Positions 8,893-18,764 of a stretch of 64,000 bases of DNA are shown piece by piece. The translations under genes and the position numbers were made by a program. Numbering within the stretch: position 1 is the first letter of the stretch; every line of letters begins with the position of its first letter. The DNA comes from Streptomyces pyxinicus (GTDB taxonomy: Bacteria > Actinomycetota > Actinomycetes > Streptomycetales > Streptomycetaceae), in the NCBI RefSeq assembly GCF_024753135.1, contig NZ_JANUGP010000029.1:28567-92566 (forward strand), given 5' to 3'. Below the pieces are notes generated by a model. The model was not told the origin of the DNA. It made no database searches and saw only the letters and a program-made list of their open reading frames with translations.

Positions 8893-9093
8893 ATGCCCCG
8901 CATCGCCCTCTACACCCTGACCGTCTGCCTGCTGGCCGTGGCCGCCGCGGTCGTCTCCTTCGTCCAGGGCAGCTGGCTGGGCGTGGTGTGGGTGCTGCTG
9001 GCGGGGCTGTCGTCCAACATGACCTGGTACTACGTCAAGCGCGGCAAGGCCGCCGCCGGGGGCCGCGAGCCGGGCCCGTCCGTCACCGGCTGA
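8893..9093 (+). CDS. Small two-TM membrane protein
   Basis: 66 aa; the ATG at 8893 has AGGAG about 10 bases upstream, better than an in-frame codon at 8833. Two hydrophobic segments (ALYTLTVCLLAVAAAVVSFV and WLGVVWVLLAGLSSNMTWYYV) are followed by a basic tail. No family recognised. Its end overlaps the 3' end of the convergent protease gene by 11 bp. Confidence 0.75.
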   Translation: MPRIALYTLTVCLLAVAAAVVSFVQGSWLGVVWVLLAGLSSNMTWYYVKRGKAAAGGREPGPSVTG

Positions 9094-9883
9094 CGGCACA
9101 GAACTCGTTCGACCCCTGCCAGAAGCGGTACAGCTCCTGGCCGCAGTACTGGTCGAGGGCGCCGATGCCGAGGCCGCGCAGGATCGCGTCGATCAGGTCG
9201 AAGAACACGTCGTTGACCGACGGCACCCACAGCAGCGCGAACACGAACAGCAGGCCGAACGGCGCGAACGGCTCGACCTGCCGCTTCACCTGGTACGACA
9301 GCCAGGGCTCGATGACGCCGTAGCCGTCGAGGCCCGGCACCGGCAGGAAGTTCAGGATCGCGGCCGTCACCTGGAGCAGGGCGAGGAAGGCCAGCGCGAA
9401 GCGGAAGTCGCGGGGGACGCCGTCCAGGGCGTGCAGCCAGAACGGGGCGGTGCAGACCACGGCGAACAGCACGTTCGTCAGCGGGCCGGCCGCCGAGATC
9501 AGGCTGTGCCGCCAGCGGCCCTTGATCCGGCCGCGCTCGATGAACACCGCGCCGCCGGGCAGGCCGATCCCGCCCATGATCACGAACAGCACGGGCAGCA
9601 CGATGCTCAGCAGCGCGTGCGTGTACTTCAGCGGGTTGAGCGTGAGGTAGCCCTTCGCGCCGACCGTGATGTCACCGCTGTGCAGGGCGGTGCGCGCGTG
9701 CGCGTACTCGTGCAGGCACAGGGAGACGATCCAGGCCGCGGTGACGAACAGGAACACCGCGACGCCGGGCTGTGCCGCGTATCCGGTCCAGGTGGCCCAG
9801 CCGGTCACCGCCGTCACGGCCAGGATGCCGACGAACACCGGGCTGACCCGGCGGTCGGAGTGGCGGGTGGTGGCGGTGGTCAT
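9083..9883 (-). CDS. Site-2 protease family protein (M50)
   Basis: 266 aa from the ATG at 9883; sequence upstream in the same frame has the composition of a shadow of the divergent genes. Zinc motif HEYAHA (HExxH) lies in TM2 near residue 60 and the partner motif PVPGLDGYG (xDG) near residue 185, as in rhomboid-like S2P metalloproteases of the SpoIVFB/Rv-type short class without PDZ domain. About six hydrophobic segments. It would cut membrane-embedded substrates such as anti-sigma factors, but no such gene is adjacent. Confidence 0.92.
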   Translation of the reverse strand: MTTATTRHSDRRVSPVFVGILAVTAVTGWATWTGYAAQPGVAVFLFVTAAWIVSLCLHEYAHARTALHSGDITVGAKGYLTLNPLKYTHALLSIVLPVLFVIMGGIGLPGGAVFIERGRIKGRWRHSLISAAGPLTNVLFAVVCTAPFWLHALDGVPRDFRFALAFLALLQVTAAILNFLPVPGLDGYGVIEPWLSYQVKRQVEPFAPFGLLFVFALLWVPSVNDVFFDLIDAILRGLGIGALDQYCGQELYRFWQGSNEFCAVSR

Positions 9884-9991
9884 GGCGGGGCTCCTGTGCG
9901 GTGCGGAGGGGCGGGGACTGCGACCGTACCGGCCGCGGGCCCCTGGGGAAAACGTCTCGCGGTGGCCGCCCGGTTCCTGGAAGGTGGGGGG

Positions 9992-10471
9992 ATGCCACGG
10001 ATGAGGGTGTTCTACGAGAGCTGGCAGGTGGAGTGCTGCGGGACGCCGTTCGCGGTGGGGGACGAGGTGACGTGGCGGCTGGTCGCCGTCGAACCGGACC
10101 GGCGGGGCGGTGAGTTCTACGGTGGCGAGGCCTGGGTGAACCAGCACGGCGGGATGGACGGGAAGACCACCGGGCGGGTGTGTGCCATCGAGGTGGTGTG
10201 GCAGGAGCACCTGGCCCATCATGATCCGCTCACCGTCGAGCACCCCGAGCCGGCGCCCGGGCCCCTGGTGATCCGGGCGGCCGGGCAGACGCTGGAGGCG
10301 GTGCCCGGGGGCACGGTGCTGGAGTCCGTCACCGCCTGCCCCCGGTGGTTCGGGGAGACCGAGGAGCAGCCGCCCCGGCGGGTGCCGTTCCGGGTCCGCC
10401 GGGGCGAGGGCGTCCTCGTCACCCTGGACGTCTCGGCGGGCGGCCCGTGCCGGGCCGGTGACCGGCGCTGA
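9992..10471 (+). CDS. Conserved actinobacterial hypothetical protein (DUF6578-like)
   Basis: 159 aa, ATG at 9992 with GGTGGGG upstream. It starts RMRVFYESWQVECCGTPFAVGDEVTWRL, which I associate with the DUF6578 group of Streptomyces proteins (recalled, not searched). Mixed alpha/beta composition, one CC pair near residue 15, no signal peptide. It sits 23 bp ahead of the AfsR-like gene on the same strand and may share its transcript. Confidence 0.72.
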   Translation: MPRMRVFYESWQVECCGTPFAVGDEVTWRLVAVEPDRRGGEFYGGEAWVNQHGGMDGKTTGRVCAIEVVWQEHLAHHDPLTVEHPEPAPGPLVIRAAGQTLEAVPGGTVLESVTACPRWFGETEEQPPRRVPFRVRRGEGVLVTLDVSAGGPCRAGDRR

Positions 10472-10494
10472 GCGCGCTCGCGGCGCCGGGGACA

Positions 10495-13400
10495 ATGGAC
10501 CCCGTGCGCTATCGCCTCCTCGGTCCCACCCAGGTGCTCCGCCCCGACGGCACGGCCGTCCCGGTCGGCGGGGCGCGGCTGCGCGCCCTGCTGAGCGTGC
10601 TCGCGCTGCGGGCCGGCCGGACGGTGCCGGCCGGCGTGCTGGTGGCCGAGGTGTGGGACGCCGATCCGCCCGCCGACGCGGCCGGTGCCCTCCAGGCGCT
10701 GGTGGGCCGGCTGCGGCGGGCCATCGGCGCGGACGCGGTCGCCTCCGCCGACGGCGGCTACCGGCTGACCGCCGGGCCGGACGACGTCGACCTCGCCCGT
10801 TTCGACCGGCTGGCCGGTGACGGGCTGGCCGCCCTCGCCGACGGCGACCCGGCGAAGGCCGCCGCCGTGCTGGACGACGCCCTCGCCCTGTGGCGCGGCC
10901 CCGCCTTGGCCGACCTGCCCGGTCACACCGCCGAGGCGGCCCGCTGGGAGACCCGCCGCCTGGACGCGCTGCGGGCCCGGCACGCCGCCGCCCTCGGGCT
11001 CGGGCAGGCCGAGCGGGCACTGCCGGAGCTGACCGCGCTGTGCGACGCCCATCCGCTGGACGAGCCCTTGCAGGCGCTGCGGCTGCGGGCGCTGCGCGAC
11101 GCGGGCCGCCCGGCGCAGGCACTGGCCGCCTACGACGGGGTACGGCACCTGCTCGCGGACCGGCTCGGTTCCGATCCGGGGCCGGAACTGCGGGCGCTGC
11201 ACGCCGAGTTGCTGACGGAGGCGCCGCCCGAGCCGGAACCGGGCGCGGGACCGGGGAACCTGCCGGCGCGGCTGACCTCGTTCGTGGGCCGGGAGGCCGA
11301 CATCGCCGCCATCGGCGCCGATCTCGCGACGGCCCGGCTGGTGACCCTGCTGGGGCCGGGCGGCGCGGGCAAGACCCGGCTGTCGCAGGAGGCCGCCGAG
11401 GCGGTACGGCACACCGTGCGGGACGGGGTGTGGCTGGCGGAGCTGGCCCCGGTGGACGATCCGGCGGCGGTGCCGCAGGCGGTGCTGACCGCGATCGGCG
11501 CCCGCGAGACCGTGCTGCACGGCGCCGGTGCCGACAGCATGCGCGCGGTCACCGACGCCCACGATCCGGCGGACCGGCTGGTGGAGTACTGCGCCCGGCG
11601 CCGCATGGTGCTGGTCCTGGACAACTGCGAGCACGTCGTCGAGGCCGCCGCCCAGCTGGCCGAGCGGCTGCTGGCGCGCTGCCCGGGGCTGACCGTGCTG
11701 GCCACCAGCCGGGAGCCGCTGGGGGTGCCGGGCGAGCGGGTGCGGCCGGTGGAGCCGCTGCCGGGGCCGGTCGCGCTGCGGCTGCTGGCCGACCGGGGCG
11801 GCGCCGCGCGGCCCGGGTTCCGGACCGAGGACGACCCGGAGGCCTGCGCGGAGATCTGCCGCCGCCTCGACGGGCTGCCGCTGGCGATCGAGCTGGCCGC
11901 GGCCCGGCTGCGGATGCTCACCCCGCGCCAGATCGCCGACCGGCTGGACGACCGGTTCCGGCTGCTCACCTCCGGCAGCCGCACCGTGCTGCCCCGCCAG
12001 CAGACGCTGCGGGCGGTGGTGGACTGGTCCTGGGACCTGCTGGACGCCGACGAACGCGACGTGCTGGCCCGGCTGTCGGTGTTCGCGGGCGGCTGCGACC
12101 TGGCCGCCGCCGAGGCCGTCTGCGGGCCGGTCGCCCTGGACGCGCTGGGCTCGCTGGTAGACAAGTCCCTGGTGGTCGCGGCCCCGGCGGCCGACGGCGG
12201 GATGCGCTACCGGCTGCTGGAGACCGTCGCCGAGTACGCCGCCGAACGGCTCGCGGAGACCGGGCACCGGGCCGCCGCGCAGCGCGCCCACCTGTCGTAC
12301 TACCGCGAACTGGCCCGCACCACCGACCCGTTGCTGCGCGGCCCGCGGCAGCGCGCCGCCATCCACCGCCTCCAGCAGGAGTACGAGAACGTGCGCACCG
12401 CCCTGCGGCACGCCGTCGCCGTGCGCGACGAGTCGGAGGCGCTGTGCCTGGTGCTGTCCCTCCAGTGGTTCTGGCAGATGCGCAACCAGGAGACCGAGGT
12501 GCGCACCTGGTGCCCGGAGGTGATGGCGCTGGGCCCCGACCCGTTCGCCGAGCCGGTGCGCCGGGCCCGGCCGGTGTGGCAGCGCCCGCACGACGCGCCG
12601 CCGCCGTACGCGGGCGAGGTGCTGCTGGAGGCGCGGCGCGGGGTCCACATGAGTCATCTCGCCGTCATGGACACGGATCTGGAGACCTGGCAGACGCCGG
12701 AGGCGCGGGAGAAGCTGCGGATCGTGACGCGGGTGTACGAGCCCGGTCTGCCGCAGGTGTGCCGGGCGCCGGGCATGCTGTGGTTCTTCGCCGAGATGAT
12801 GACCGGGAGCGTGGACCGGCTGCTGCCCATCGTGGAGGCGGCCGTGCGGACCTCTCGGGCGACGCCGGGCTACGAGTGGGAGCTGGCCGGTGCGCTCCAG
12901 ATGCGCGCCAACCTGCTGGCCAACCGCACCGCCTGGGCCGGGGACGCCACCCGGGACGCCGACGAGGCGCTGGAGATCTACCGCCGGCTGGGCGACGACT
13001 GGGGTACCGCCGAGGCGCTGTCGGCGCGTGGTGAGGCCCGCGAGCGCAAGGGCGCCTACCAGGAGGCGGCGGCCGACTACCGGGCCGCCATCGAGCACGC
13101 CGAACGCCTCGGTGCCCGCGCCCAGGTGGCCGTGCTGCGAACGCGGCTGGGCAGTGTGCTGATGGAGTCCGGCGACGCCGAGTCCGGCGAGCGGATGCTG
13201 CGCGAGGTGATCGCCGACCAGCAGGGCACGCACAGCGAGGCGATGCCGGCCGCCCGGATGTTCCTGGCCTCGTGGCTCGCCCTGACCGGCCGCACCGACG
13301 AGGCCCGTGAGCAACTGCGGCTGCTGCGCGAGGAGTTCAGGAACGCGCACTTCGTCGTCTTCGACGCGCTGCTGGCCGGCCAGGAGGCGTTCGTGGACGC

Positions 13401-13743
13401 CGTGGACGACCTGGGCGAGGCGGCGCTGGCGCGCACCCGCAGGGCACTGGAACTGGCCGTCGACCCGCTGTCCCGGACGATCGTGCCGCACCTGGACTCC
13501 ATCTGCCTCACCGTGGCCGCCCTGGCCCTGGCCGGGGCGGTGGGCCGCCCGGCCGACGGGGCGCGCTGCCTGGCCGCCGCCCAGGGCGTGCTGCCGCCCG
13601 GGCACGTCTCCTCGGCCGTGGAGTTGCGGATGTTCGGCCTGGCCGAGGCCCGGATCCGGGAGAGCCTCGACGGCGCCGCCTTCGAGGCCGCGTACGCCGA
13701 GGGCGGTGGCCTCTCCCTCGCGGAGGCCACCGCCCTGGTGTGA
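10495..13743 (+). CDS. AfsR/SARP-family large regulator (BTAD + NB-ARC + TPR-like)
   Basis: 1082 aa. ATG at 10495 or GTG at 10504 (VRYRLLGPT); GGGGA at 10488 fits the second better. Order: OmpR-type winged helix (~1-95), BTAD domain (~96-245), NTPase with P-loop GPGGAGKTR (~287-295) and Walker B VLVLDNCEHV (~373), ARC segment ATSREPLGVPGE, then a helical TPR-like half (~620-1080). This is the AfsR/LuxR-like pleiotropic activator architecture that binds direct repeats at antibiotic or export promoters and is gated by ATP. It converges on the DrrAB exporter 13 bp away; the two are not co-transcribed. Confidence 0.93.
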   Translation: MDPVRYRLLGPTQVLRPDGTAVPVGGARLRALLSVLALRAGRTVPAGVLVAEVWDADPPADAAGALQALVGRLRRAIGADAVASADGGYRLTAGPDDVDLARFDRLAGDGLAALADGDPAKAAAVLDDALALWRGPALADLPGHTAEAARWETRRLDALRARHAAALGLGQAERALPELTALCDAHPLDEPLQALRLRALRDAGRPAQALAAYDGVRHLLADRLGSDPGPELRALHAELLTEAPPEPEPGAGPGNLPARLTSFVGREADIAAIGADLATARLVTLLGPGGAGKTRLSQEAAEAVRHTVRDGVWLAELAPVDDPAAVPQAVLTAIGARETVLHGAGADSMRAVTDAHDPADRLVEYCARRRMVLVLDNCEHVVEAAAQLAERLLARCPGLTVLATSREPLGVPGERVRPVEPLPGPVALRLLADRGGAARPGFRTEDDPEACAEICRRLDGLPLAIELAAARLRMLTPRQIADRLDDRFRLLTSGSRTVLPRQQTLRAVVDWSWDLLDADERDVLARLSVFAGGCDLAAAEAVCGPVALDALGSLVDKSLVVAAPAADGGMRYRLLETVAEYAAERLAETGHRAAAQRAHLSYYRELARTTDPLLRGPRQRAAIHRLQQEYENVRTALRHAVAVRDESEALCLVLSLQWFWQMRNQETEVRTWCPEVMALGPDPFAEPVRRARPVWQRPHDAPPPYAGEVLLEARRGVHMSHLAVMDTDLETWQTPEAREKLRIVTRVYEPGLPQVCRAPGMLWFFAEMMTGSVDRLLPIVEAAVRTSRATPGYEWELAGALQMRANLLANRTAWAGDATRDADEALEIYRRLGDDWGTAEALSARGEARERKGAYQEAAADYRAAIEHAERLGARAQVAVLRTRLGSVLMESGDAESGERMLREVIADQQGTHSEAMPAARMFLASWLALTGRTDEAREQLRLLREEFRNAHFVVFDALLAGQEAFVDAVDDLGEAALARTRRALELAVDPLSRTIVPHLDSICLTVAALALAGAVGRPADGARCLAAAQGVLPPGHVSSAVELRMFGLAEARIRESLDGAAFEAAYAEGGGLSLAEATALV

Positions 13744-13756
13744 GCGTGCGTGCCGG

Positions 13757-14574
13757 TCAGCTCTTGGTGCGGAACTTGTGGATGGCGACCGGCGCCATCA
13801 CGGCGGTCAGGCCCACCGACCAGATCAGCGTCACCCACAGCGGGCGGGCGACGGCGCCGCCCTCCATCAGTCCACGGGCGCAGTCGGCCAGCGCGGACAG
13901 CGGGTTGTAGTCGGTGAAGGCCTGGAGCCAGCCCGGCATCGACTTGGTCGGCGCGAAGATCGAGGAGCCGAACTGGAGCGGCATCAGCACCAGGAAGCCC
14001 ATCGCCTGCACCGACTGGGCGCTCTTCATGACCACGCCGAGGGTGAGGAACACCCACATCAGGGCCGAGCCGAAGACGGCGGACAGGCCCACGGCGCCGA
14101 GCAGGCCGCTCCAGCTGTGCACGTCGTAGCCCACGAGCAGGGCGACCACCAGCAGCACCGCGGTCGCGAACATCATGCGCATCAGCTCGACCGCGATCTT
14201 CGCGAAGAGCACCGAGCCGCGGCCGATGGGCAGGGAGCGGAAGCGGTCCATCACACCGGAGTTGAAGTCGGTGTTGAAGCCGGTGCCCACGCCCTGGGCC
14301 ATGTTCATGCCCATCATGGCGAGCAGGCCGGGGATCACGTACTGGACGTACTGGTCCTGGCCGCCGCCCAGCGACTGGCCGATGGAGCCGCCGAAGACGT
14401 ACACGAACAGCAGGGTGAAGATGACCGGGAACAGGATGGCGTCGAACATCGACTCCGGGTCCTGCCGGATCCACAGCAGGTTGCGGCGGATCAGGGCGCC
14501 GGTGTGCCGCAGGTGGGCGCGGAGCGAGATCGGCGTGTCGCCCTTCAGGGCGGCCGGGGTGACGGTGGTGGCGC

Positions 14575-14578
<4 letters not shown>
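13757..14578 (-). CDS. ABC-2 type transporter permease, DrrB family
   Basis: 273 aa, ATG at 14578 overlapping the ATPase stop by 4 bases. Six hydrophobic segments with the ABC-2 signature region YNPLSALADCARGLMEGG near the C-terminus, typical of daunorubicin-resistance DrrB proteins. The N-terminal RRNLLWIRQDPESMFDAILFPVIF motif is also diagnostic. Forms the membrane channel of an exporter for a hydrophobic drug or lipid with the ATPase encoded just upstream. Confidence 0.93.
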
Positions 14579-15600
<1,022 letters not shown>

Positions 15601-15721
15601 GCCGTAGACAGTGCCAGGCCCCACCGACAAACCACCGACAGCCGACCGACAGCCGCTGTGTGCTCTGTCGGCACCGGAAAAGGATTTGCCCGGCGAGGGG
15701 CCGGGGACCGAGCATTCCCCG

Positions 15722-17002
15722 GTGATACGCGCGCTGCTTCCCGACCTCGCCCCCTGGAAGGGCTCCGTGGACTTCCGGCGGTTGTGGAAGTCGGGTCTGA
15801 TCAGCGGCTTCGGTACGTTCCTGACGTTCGTCGCGGTACCGGTGCAGCTGAAGGAGCTGACCGGCTCGGCGGCGGCGGTCGGCGCGGTCGGTGCCGTGGA
15901 GCTGCTGCCGCTGATCGTGTGCGGGCTGTACGGCGGGGCGCTCGCCGACGCGCTCGACAAGCGCCGGCTGATCGTGTGGACGGAACTCGGCCAGGGTCTG
16001 CTCAGCGCCGTCCTGCTGCTGAACGCCCTGCTGCCCGGCCCGGCCGTCTGGCCGCTGTATGCCGTCGCCGCGCTGTCCTCCGCCCTGGTCTCCGTGCAGC
16101 GCCCGGCGCTGGACTCGCTGTGGCCCCGGATCGTGGCCCACGACCACCTGCCGGCCGCGGCTTCCCTGAACTCGCTGCGCTGGACGGTCGGCGGGGTCGC
16201 GGGCCCGGCGGTCGCGGGCGTGGTCGTGGCCTACGCGGGCCTGGGCTGGGCGTACGCGGCGGATGTGCTGACCTTCGCGGTGTCGCTGGCGTACATCGTG
16301 CGGATCGCGCCCGCCCCCGCCGCCGCGGAGGCGGTCCGGCCCTCGCTCACCGCGATCTGGGAGGGCGCCCGGTACGCGTGGAGCCGCAAGGAGCTGCTGG
16401 GCACGTACGCCGTGGACCTGGCGGCGATGTTCCTGGCGATGCCGCTGGCCGTGCTGCCGTTCCTCGCCGACGACCTGCGCGCGCCGTGGGCGCTGGGCCT
16501 GATGTACGCGGCGATGCCGGCCGGCGCCCTGCTGGTGAGCCTGACCGGCGGCTGGACCTCGCGGATGCACCGGCACGGGCTGATGGTGGTGCTGGCCGCG
16601 GCCGGCTGGGGGCTCGCGGTGGCGGCGGCCGGGGTGTGCGGGAACGTGTGGCTGGTGCTCGTGCTGCTGACCCTGGGCGGTGGCTTCGACATGGTCAGCG
16701 GGATCTTCCGGTCCGCGATGTGGAACCAGACCATCCCGGACGAGCTGCGCGGCCGCCTCGCCGGCATCGAGCTGCTCTCCTACTCGGTCGGCCCCCAGCT
16801 CGGCCAGGTCCGCGCGGGCAGCCTCGCCGCGTGGGCCGGCGTCCGGACGTCGATAGCCTCCGGCGGCCTGGCCTGCGCCGGCGTGGTGGGCCTGCTCGCC
16901 CTGTGCCTGCCGGGTCTGATGGCGTACGACGCGCGCACCAACGAACACGCGGTGCGGATGCGCGAGCGCCGGGCCGCCGCCACTCCTGAGACGGTCGCCT
17001 GA
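15722..17002 (+). CDS. MFS transporter (EntS/DUF894-like)
   Basis: 426 aa from the GTG at 15722 (MIRALLPDLAPWKGSVDFRRLW). An upstream GTG at 15611 is in frame but would leave only 10 bp to the divergent drrA start, so I reject it. FRRLW followed by TM1, a motif-A-like ADALDKRRLIVWTE loop and LRGRLAGIELLSYSVGPQLGQ near the end are typical of the EntS/macrolide-efflux branch. About 12 TM segments. Possible siderophore or antibiotic exporter; no biosynthetic genes adjoin. Confidence 0.9.
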   Translation: MIRALLPDLAPWKGSVDFRRLWKSGLISGFGTFLTFVAVPVQLKELTGSAAAVGAVGAVELLPLIVCGLYGGALADALDKRRLIVWTELGQGLLSAVLLLNALLPGPAVWPLYAVAALSSALVSVQRPALDSLWPRIVAHDHLPAAASLNSLRWTVGGVAGPAVAGVVVAYAGLGWAYAADVLTFAVSLAYIVRIAPAPAAAEAVRPSLTAIWEGARYAWSRKELLGTYAVDLAAMFLAMPLAVLPFLADDLRAPWALGLMYAAMPAGALLVSLTGGWTSRMHRHGLMVVLAAAGWGLAVAAAGVCGNVWLVLVLLTLGGGFDMVSGIFRSAMWNQTIPDELRGRLAGIELLSYSVGPQLGQVRAGSLAAWAGVRTSIASGGLACAGVVGLLALCLPGLMAYDARTNEHAVRMRERRAAATPETVA

Positions 17003-17467
17003 TCAGAGGCGGCGGCGGTGCCGCTTGGGCTTGGGTTCGGGTGGCCGTCGGCTCCCCGGCTGCGGTGGGCGCCCGGACCTGTTGCGGCACGCACCCGAGC
17101 CCGGCGGGCCGACGCCGCTCCGGGGACCGGCGCCCGAGCAGGGGTCGTCGGTGCTGCCCCCGGGTCGCGGACCCGACGGCGTTCGTCCTGCGCACCGCGG
17201 CGGGACCTGCGCGGCCCCATGGAAACGGCGCTCGTGCCGTCACACACGCGGAGCGGGGACCGTCGCCGGTCGAGGCCGTCGAGGGCTCGGCGGTCCTCGC
17301 CGGTCCCGCCCCGGTCCGGGACGCGGGTGTCCGGCGGCCGGCCTCCCGGGGGGATCGAGGCGACGCGCGAGCCCGCCCGGCCACCGGCCGTCGCGGCACC
17401 GGATCGTTGCCTGGTGGTGGACGACCCGTGGCGCCCACGCCGGCCCGCACCCGGAGCAGGCCGCCGG
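17003..17467. other. 465-bp region without recognisable gene
   Basis: Several frames stay open, as expected at this G+C content, but none has protein-like composition, a ribosome site or any motif I know. Arg/Pro-rich translations in all frames suggest non-coding or decayed sequence. No strong hairpin stands out. Confidence 0.5.
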
Positions 17468-17701
17468 TCAGCCGCTGTCGGTGTCGCCGCGTGCAGACGC
17501 GTCGTGCCAGCGCGGGTCGTTCTCCCACTGCAGGTTGCGTTCGGCGGCGGTCTCCATCGCGTGCTGGGCCTCCTGGCGGGAGGCGTACGGGCCGAAGCGG
17601 TCCTTGCCCGGGCAGTCCGGGCCCTCCTCGACCTTCTTGTGCTCCAGGCAGTAGAACCACTCACCCGGCTTGCCGGCGGTGCGCTTCTTGAACAAGGACA
17701 T
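17468..17701 (-). CDS. Conserved small protein with SPOR-like segment
   Basis: 77 aa, ATG at 17701 with AGAGGAG nearby. Sequence MSLFKKRTAGKPGEWFYCLEHKKVEEG then CPGKDRFGPYASRQEAQHAME resembles the SPOR-type repeat pattern (FGPYASRQEAQ) seen in short Streptomyces proteins. Two Cys (C18, C30) could bind a metal or form a disulfide. Divergent from map with 58 bp between starts. Function unknown. Confidence 0.82.
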   Translation of the reverse strand: MSLFKKRTAGKPGEWFYCLEHKKVEEGPDCPGKDRFGPYASRQEAQHAMETAAERNLQWENDPRWHDASARGDTDSG

Positions 17702-17745
17702 CGGCTGCTCCTCTCGCCAGGGTCATGTTCCCCCATGTGGGCTCG

Positions 17746-17762
17746 ATAGACTCGCCGGCATG
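17746..17762 (+). promoter_or_regulatory. Candidate leaderless promoter of map
   Basis: TAGACT (17747-17752) is a good -10 hexamer ending 7 bases before the map ATG at 17760, the geometry of a leaderless transcript. No Shine-Dalgarno precedes the ATG. The -35 is weak. Confidence 0.4.
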
Positions 17763-18617
17763 TCTGGCCAGTCGCTGCTCGTACCGGGGGAGCTGTCCCC
17801 CATCCGTTCCGTCCCGGGAAACATCCGGCGTCCCGAGTACGTCGGCAAGCCCGCGCCGGCCTCGTACACCGGCCCGGAGGTGCAGACCCCGGAGACCGTC
17901 GAGGCCATGCGGGTCGCGGGGCGTATCGCCGCGCGGGCGATGGAGGAGGCCGCGAAGGTCATCGCGCCCGGTGTCACCACGGACACGCTGGACAAGGTGG
18001 CGCACGCGTACATGTGCGACCACGGCGCCTACCCGTCCACGCTCGGCTACCGCGGCTTCCCGAAGTCGCTGTGCACCTCGGTCAACGAGGTCATCTGCCA
18101 CGGCATCCCGGACTCGACGGTCCTCAGGGACGGCGACATCGTCAACCTGGACGTCACCGCGTACATCGGCGGCGTGCACGGCGACAACAACGCCACCTAC
18201 CTGGTCGGTGACGTGGACGAGGAGTCCCGCCTGCTGGTCGAGCGCACCCGCGAGTCGCTGAACCGGGCGATCAAGGCGGTGAAGCCGGGCCGGCAGATCA
18301 ACATCATCGGCCGGGTCATCGAGTCGTACGCCAAGCGCTTCGGCTACGGGGTGGTGCGGGACTTCACCGGGCACGGCATCAACTCGTCGTTCCACTCGGG
18401 GCTGATCATCCCGCACTACGACAGCCCGCACGCCACCACGGTGATCCAGCCGGGGATGACCTTCACGATCGAGCCGATGCTGACGCTGGGCACGCACGAG
18501 TACGACATGTGGGACGACGGCTGGACGGTCGTGACGAAGGACCGCAGGCGGACCGCGCAGTTCGAGCACACGCTCGTGGTGACGGAGTCCGGCGCGGAGA
18601 TCCTGACCCTGCCCTGA
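17760..18617 (+). CDS. map: Type I methionine aminopeptidase
   Basis: 285 aa, ATG at 17760 (MSGQSLLVPGELSPIRSVP). Removes the initiator Met from nascent proteins. The N-terminal extension contains the PxxP-like RPEYVGKPAP segment of the actinobacterial 285-aa class (MapA/Map1c type). Metal ligands are in place: NLDVTAYIGGVHGDN (two Asp), GHGIN (His), TIEPM (Glu) and QFEHT (Glu). No Shine-Dalgarno is visible; translation may be leaderless. Ends in a strong terminator. Confidence 0.96.
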   Translation: MSGQSLLVPGELSPIRSVPGNIRRPEYVGKPAPASYTGPEVQTPETVEAMRVAGRIAARAMEEAAKVIAPGVTTDTLDKVAHAYMCDHGAYPSTLGYRGFPKSLCTSVNEVICHGIPDSTVLRDGDIVNLDVTAYIGGVHGDNNATYLVGDVDEESRLLVERTRESLNRAIKAVKPGRQINIIGRVIESYAKRFGYGVVRDFTGHGINSSFHSGLIIPHYDSPHATTVIQPGMTFTIEPMLTLGTHEYDMWDDGWTVVTKDRRRTAQFEHTLVVTESGAEILTLP

Positions 18618-18638
18618 TCCATCCCTGACCTTTCCGTG

Positions 18639-18667
18639 AAAGCCCGCCCCTGCCGGGGGCGGGCTTT
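18639..18667 (+). terminator. Rho-independent-like terminator after map
   Basis: 12-bp stem AAAGCCCGCCCC (18639-18650) and GGGGCGGGCTTT (18656-18667) with a 5-base loop, 22 bp after the map stop. Confidence 0.88.
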
Positions 18668-18692
18668 CTCTCGGACGCTTTTACCGACATAC

Positions 18693-18711
18693 TGTCGGGA
18701 AGTTCCCGACA
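18693..18711. promoter_or_regulatory. Perfect 19-bp palindrome upstream of heme oxygenase
   Basis: TGTCGGGAAGTTCCCGACA: two 9-base arms around a single G. It lies 22 bp upstream of the iron box and 53 bp upstream of the hmuO start, so it can overlap the promoter core. It does not match the iron box; it suggests a second, unknown regulator such as a heme or redox sensor. Confidence 0.6.
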
Positions 18712-18733
18712 TCGAGTCGGAATAGGCGTTGAC

Positions 18734-18752
18734 TTAGGTAAGGCTTACCTTA
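18734..18752. promoter_or_regulatory. Iron box (DmdR1/IdeR operator) of heme oxygenase
   Basis: TTAGGTAAGGCTTACCTTA matches the actinobacterial iron-box consensus TTAGGTTAGGCTAACCTAA at 15 of 19 positions and is itself nearly palindromic. It abuts the ribosome site, so iron-loaded DmdR1 would block transcription at or near initiation. Confidence 0.88.
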
Positions 18753-18764
18753 GAGGATGTGCTC

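Noticed and set aside
10219..13605. An 1128-codon open frame antisense to the AfsR-like gene
   Set aside because: Low-complexity Gly/Arg/His/Val translation, no motifs, and the opposite strand encodes a complete, recognisable regulator. A consequence of high G+C.
17003..17467. Gene in the map-upstream gap
   Set aside because: All open frames are Arg/Pro-rich with no ribosome site or homology I can recognise.
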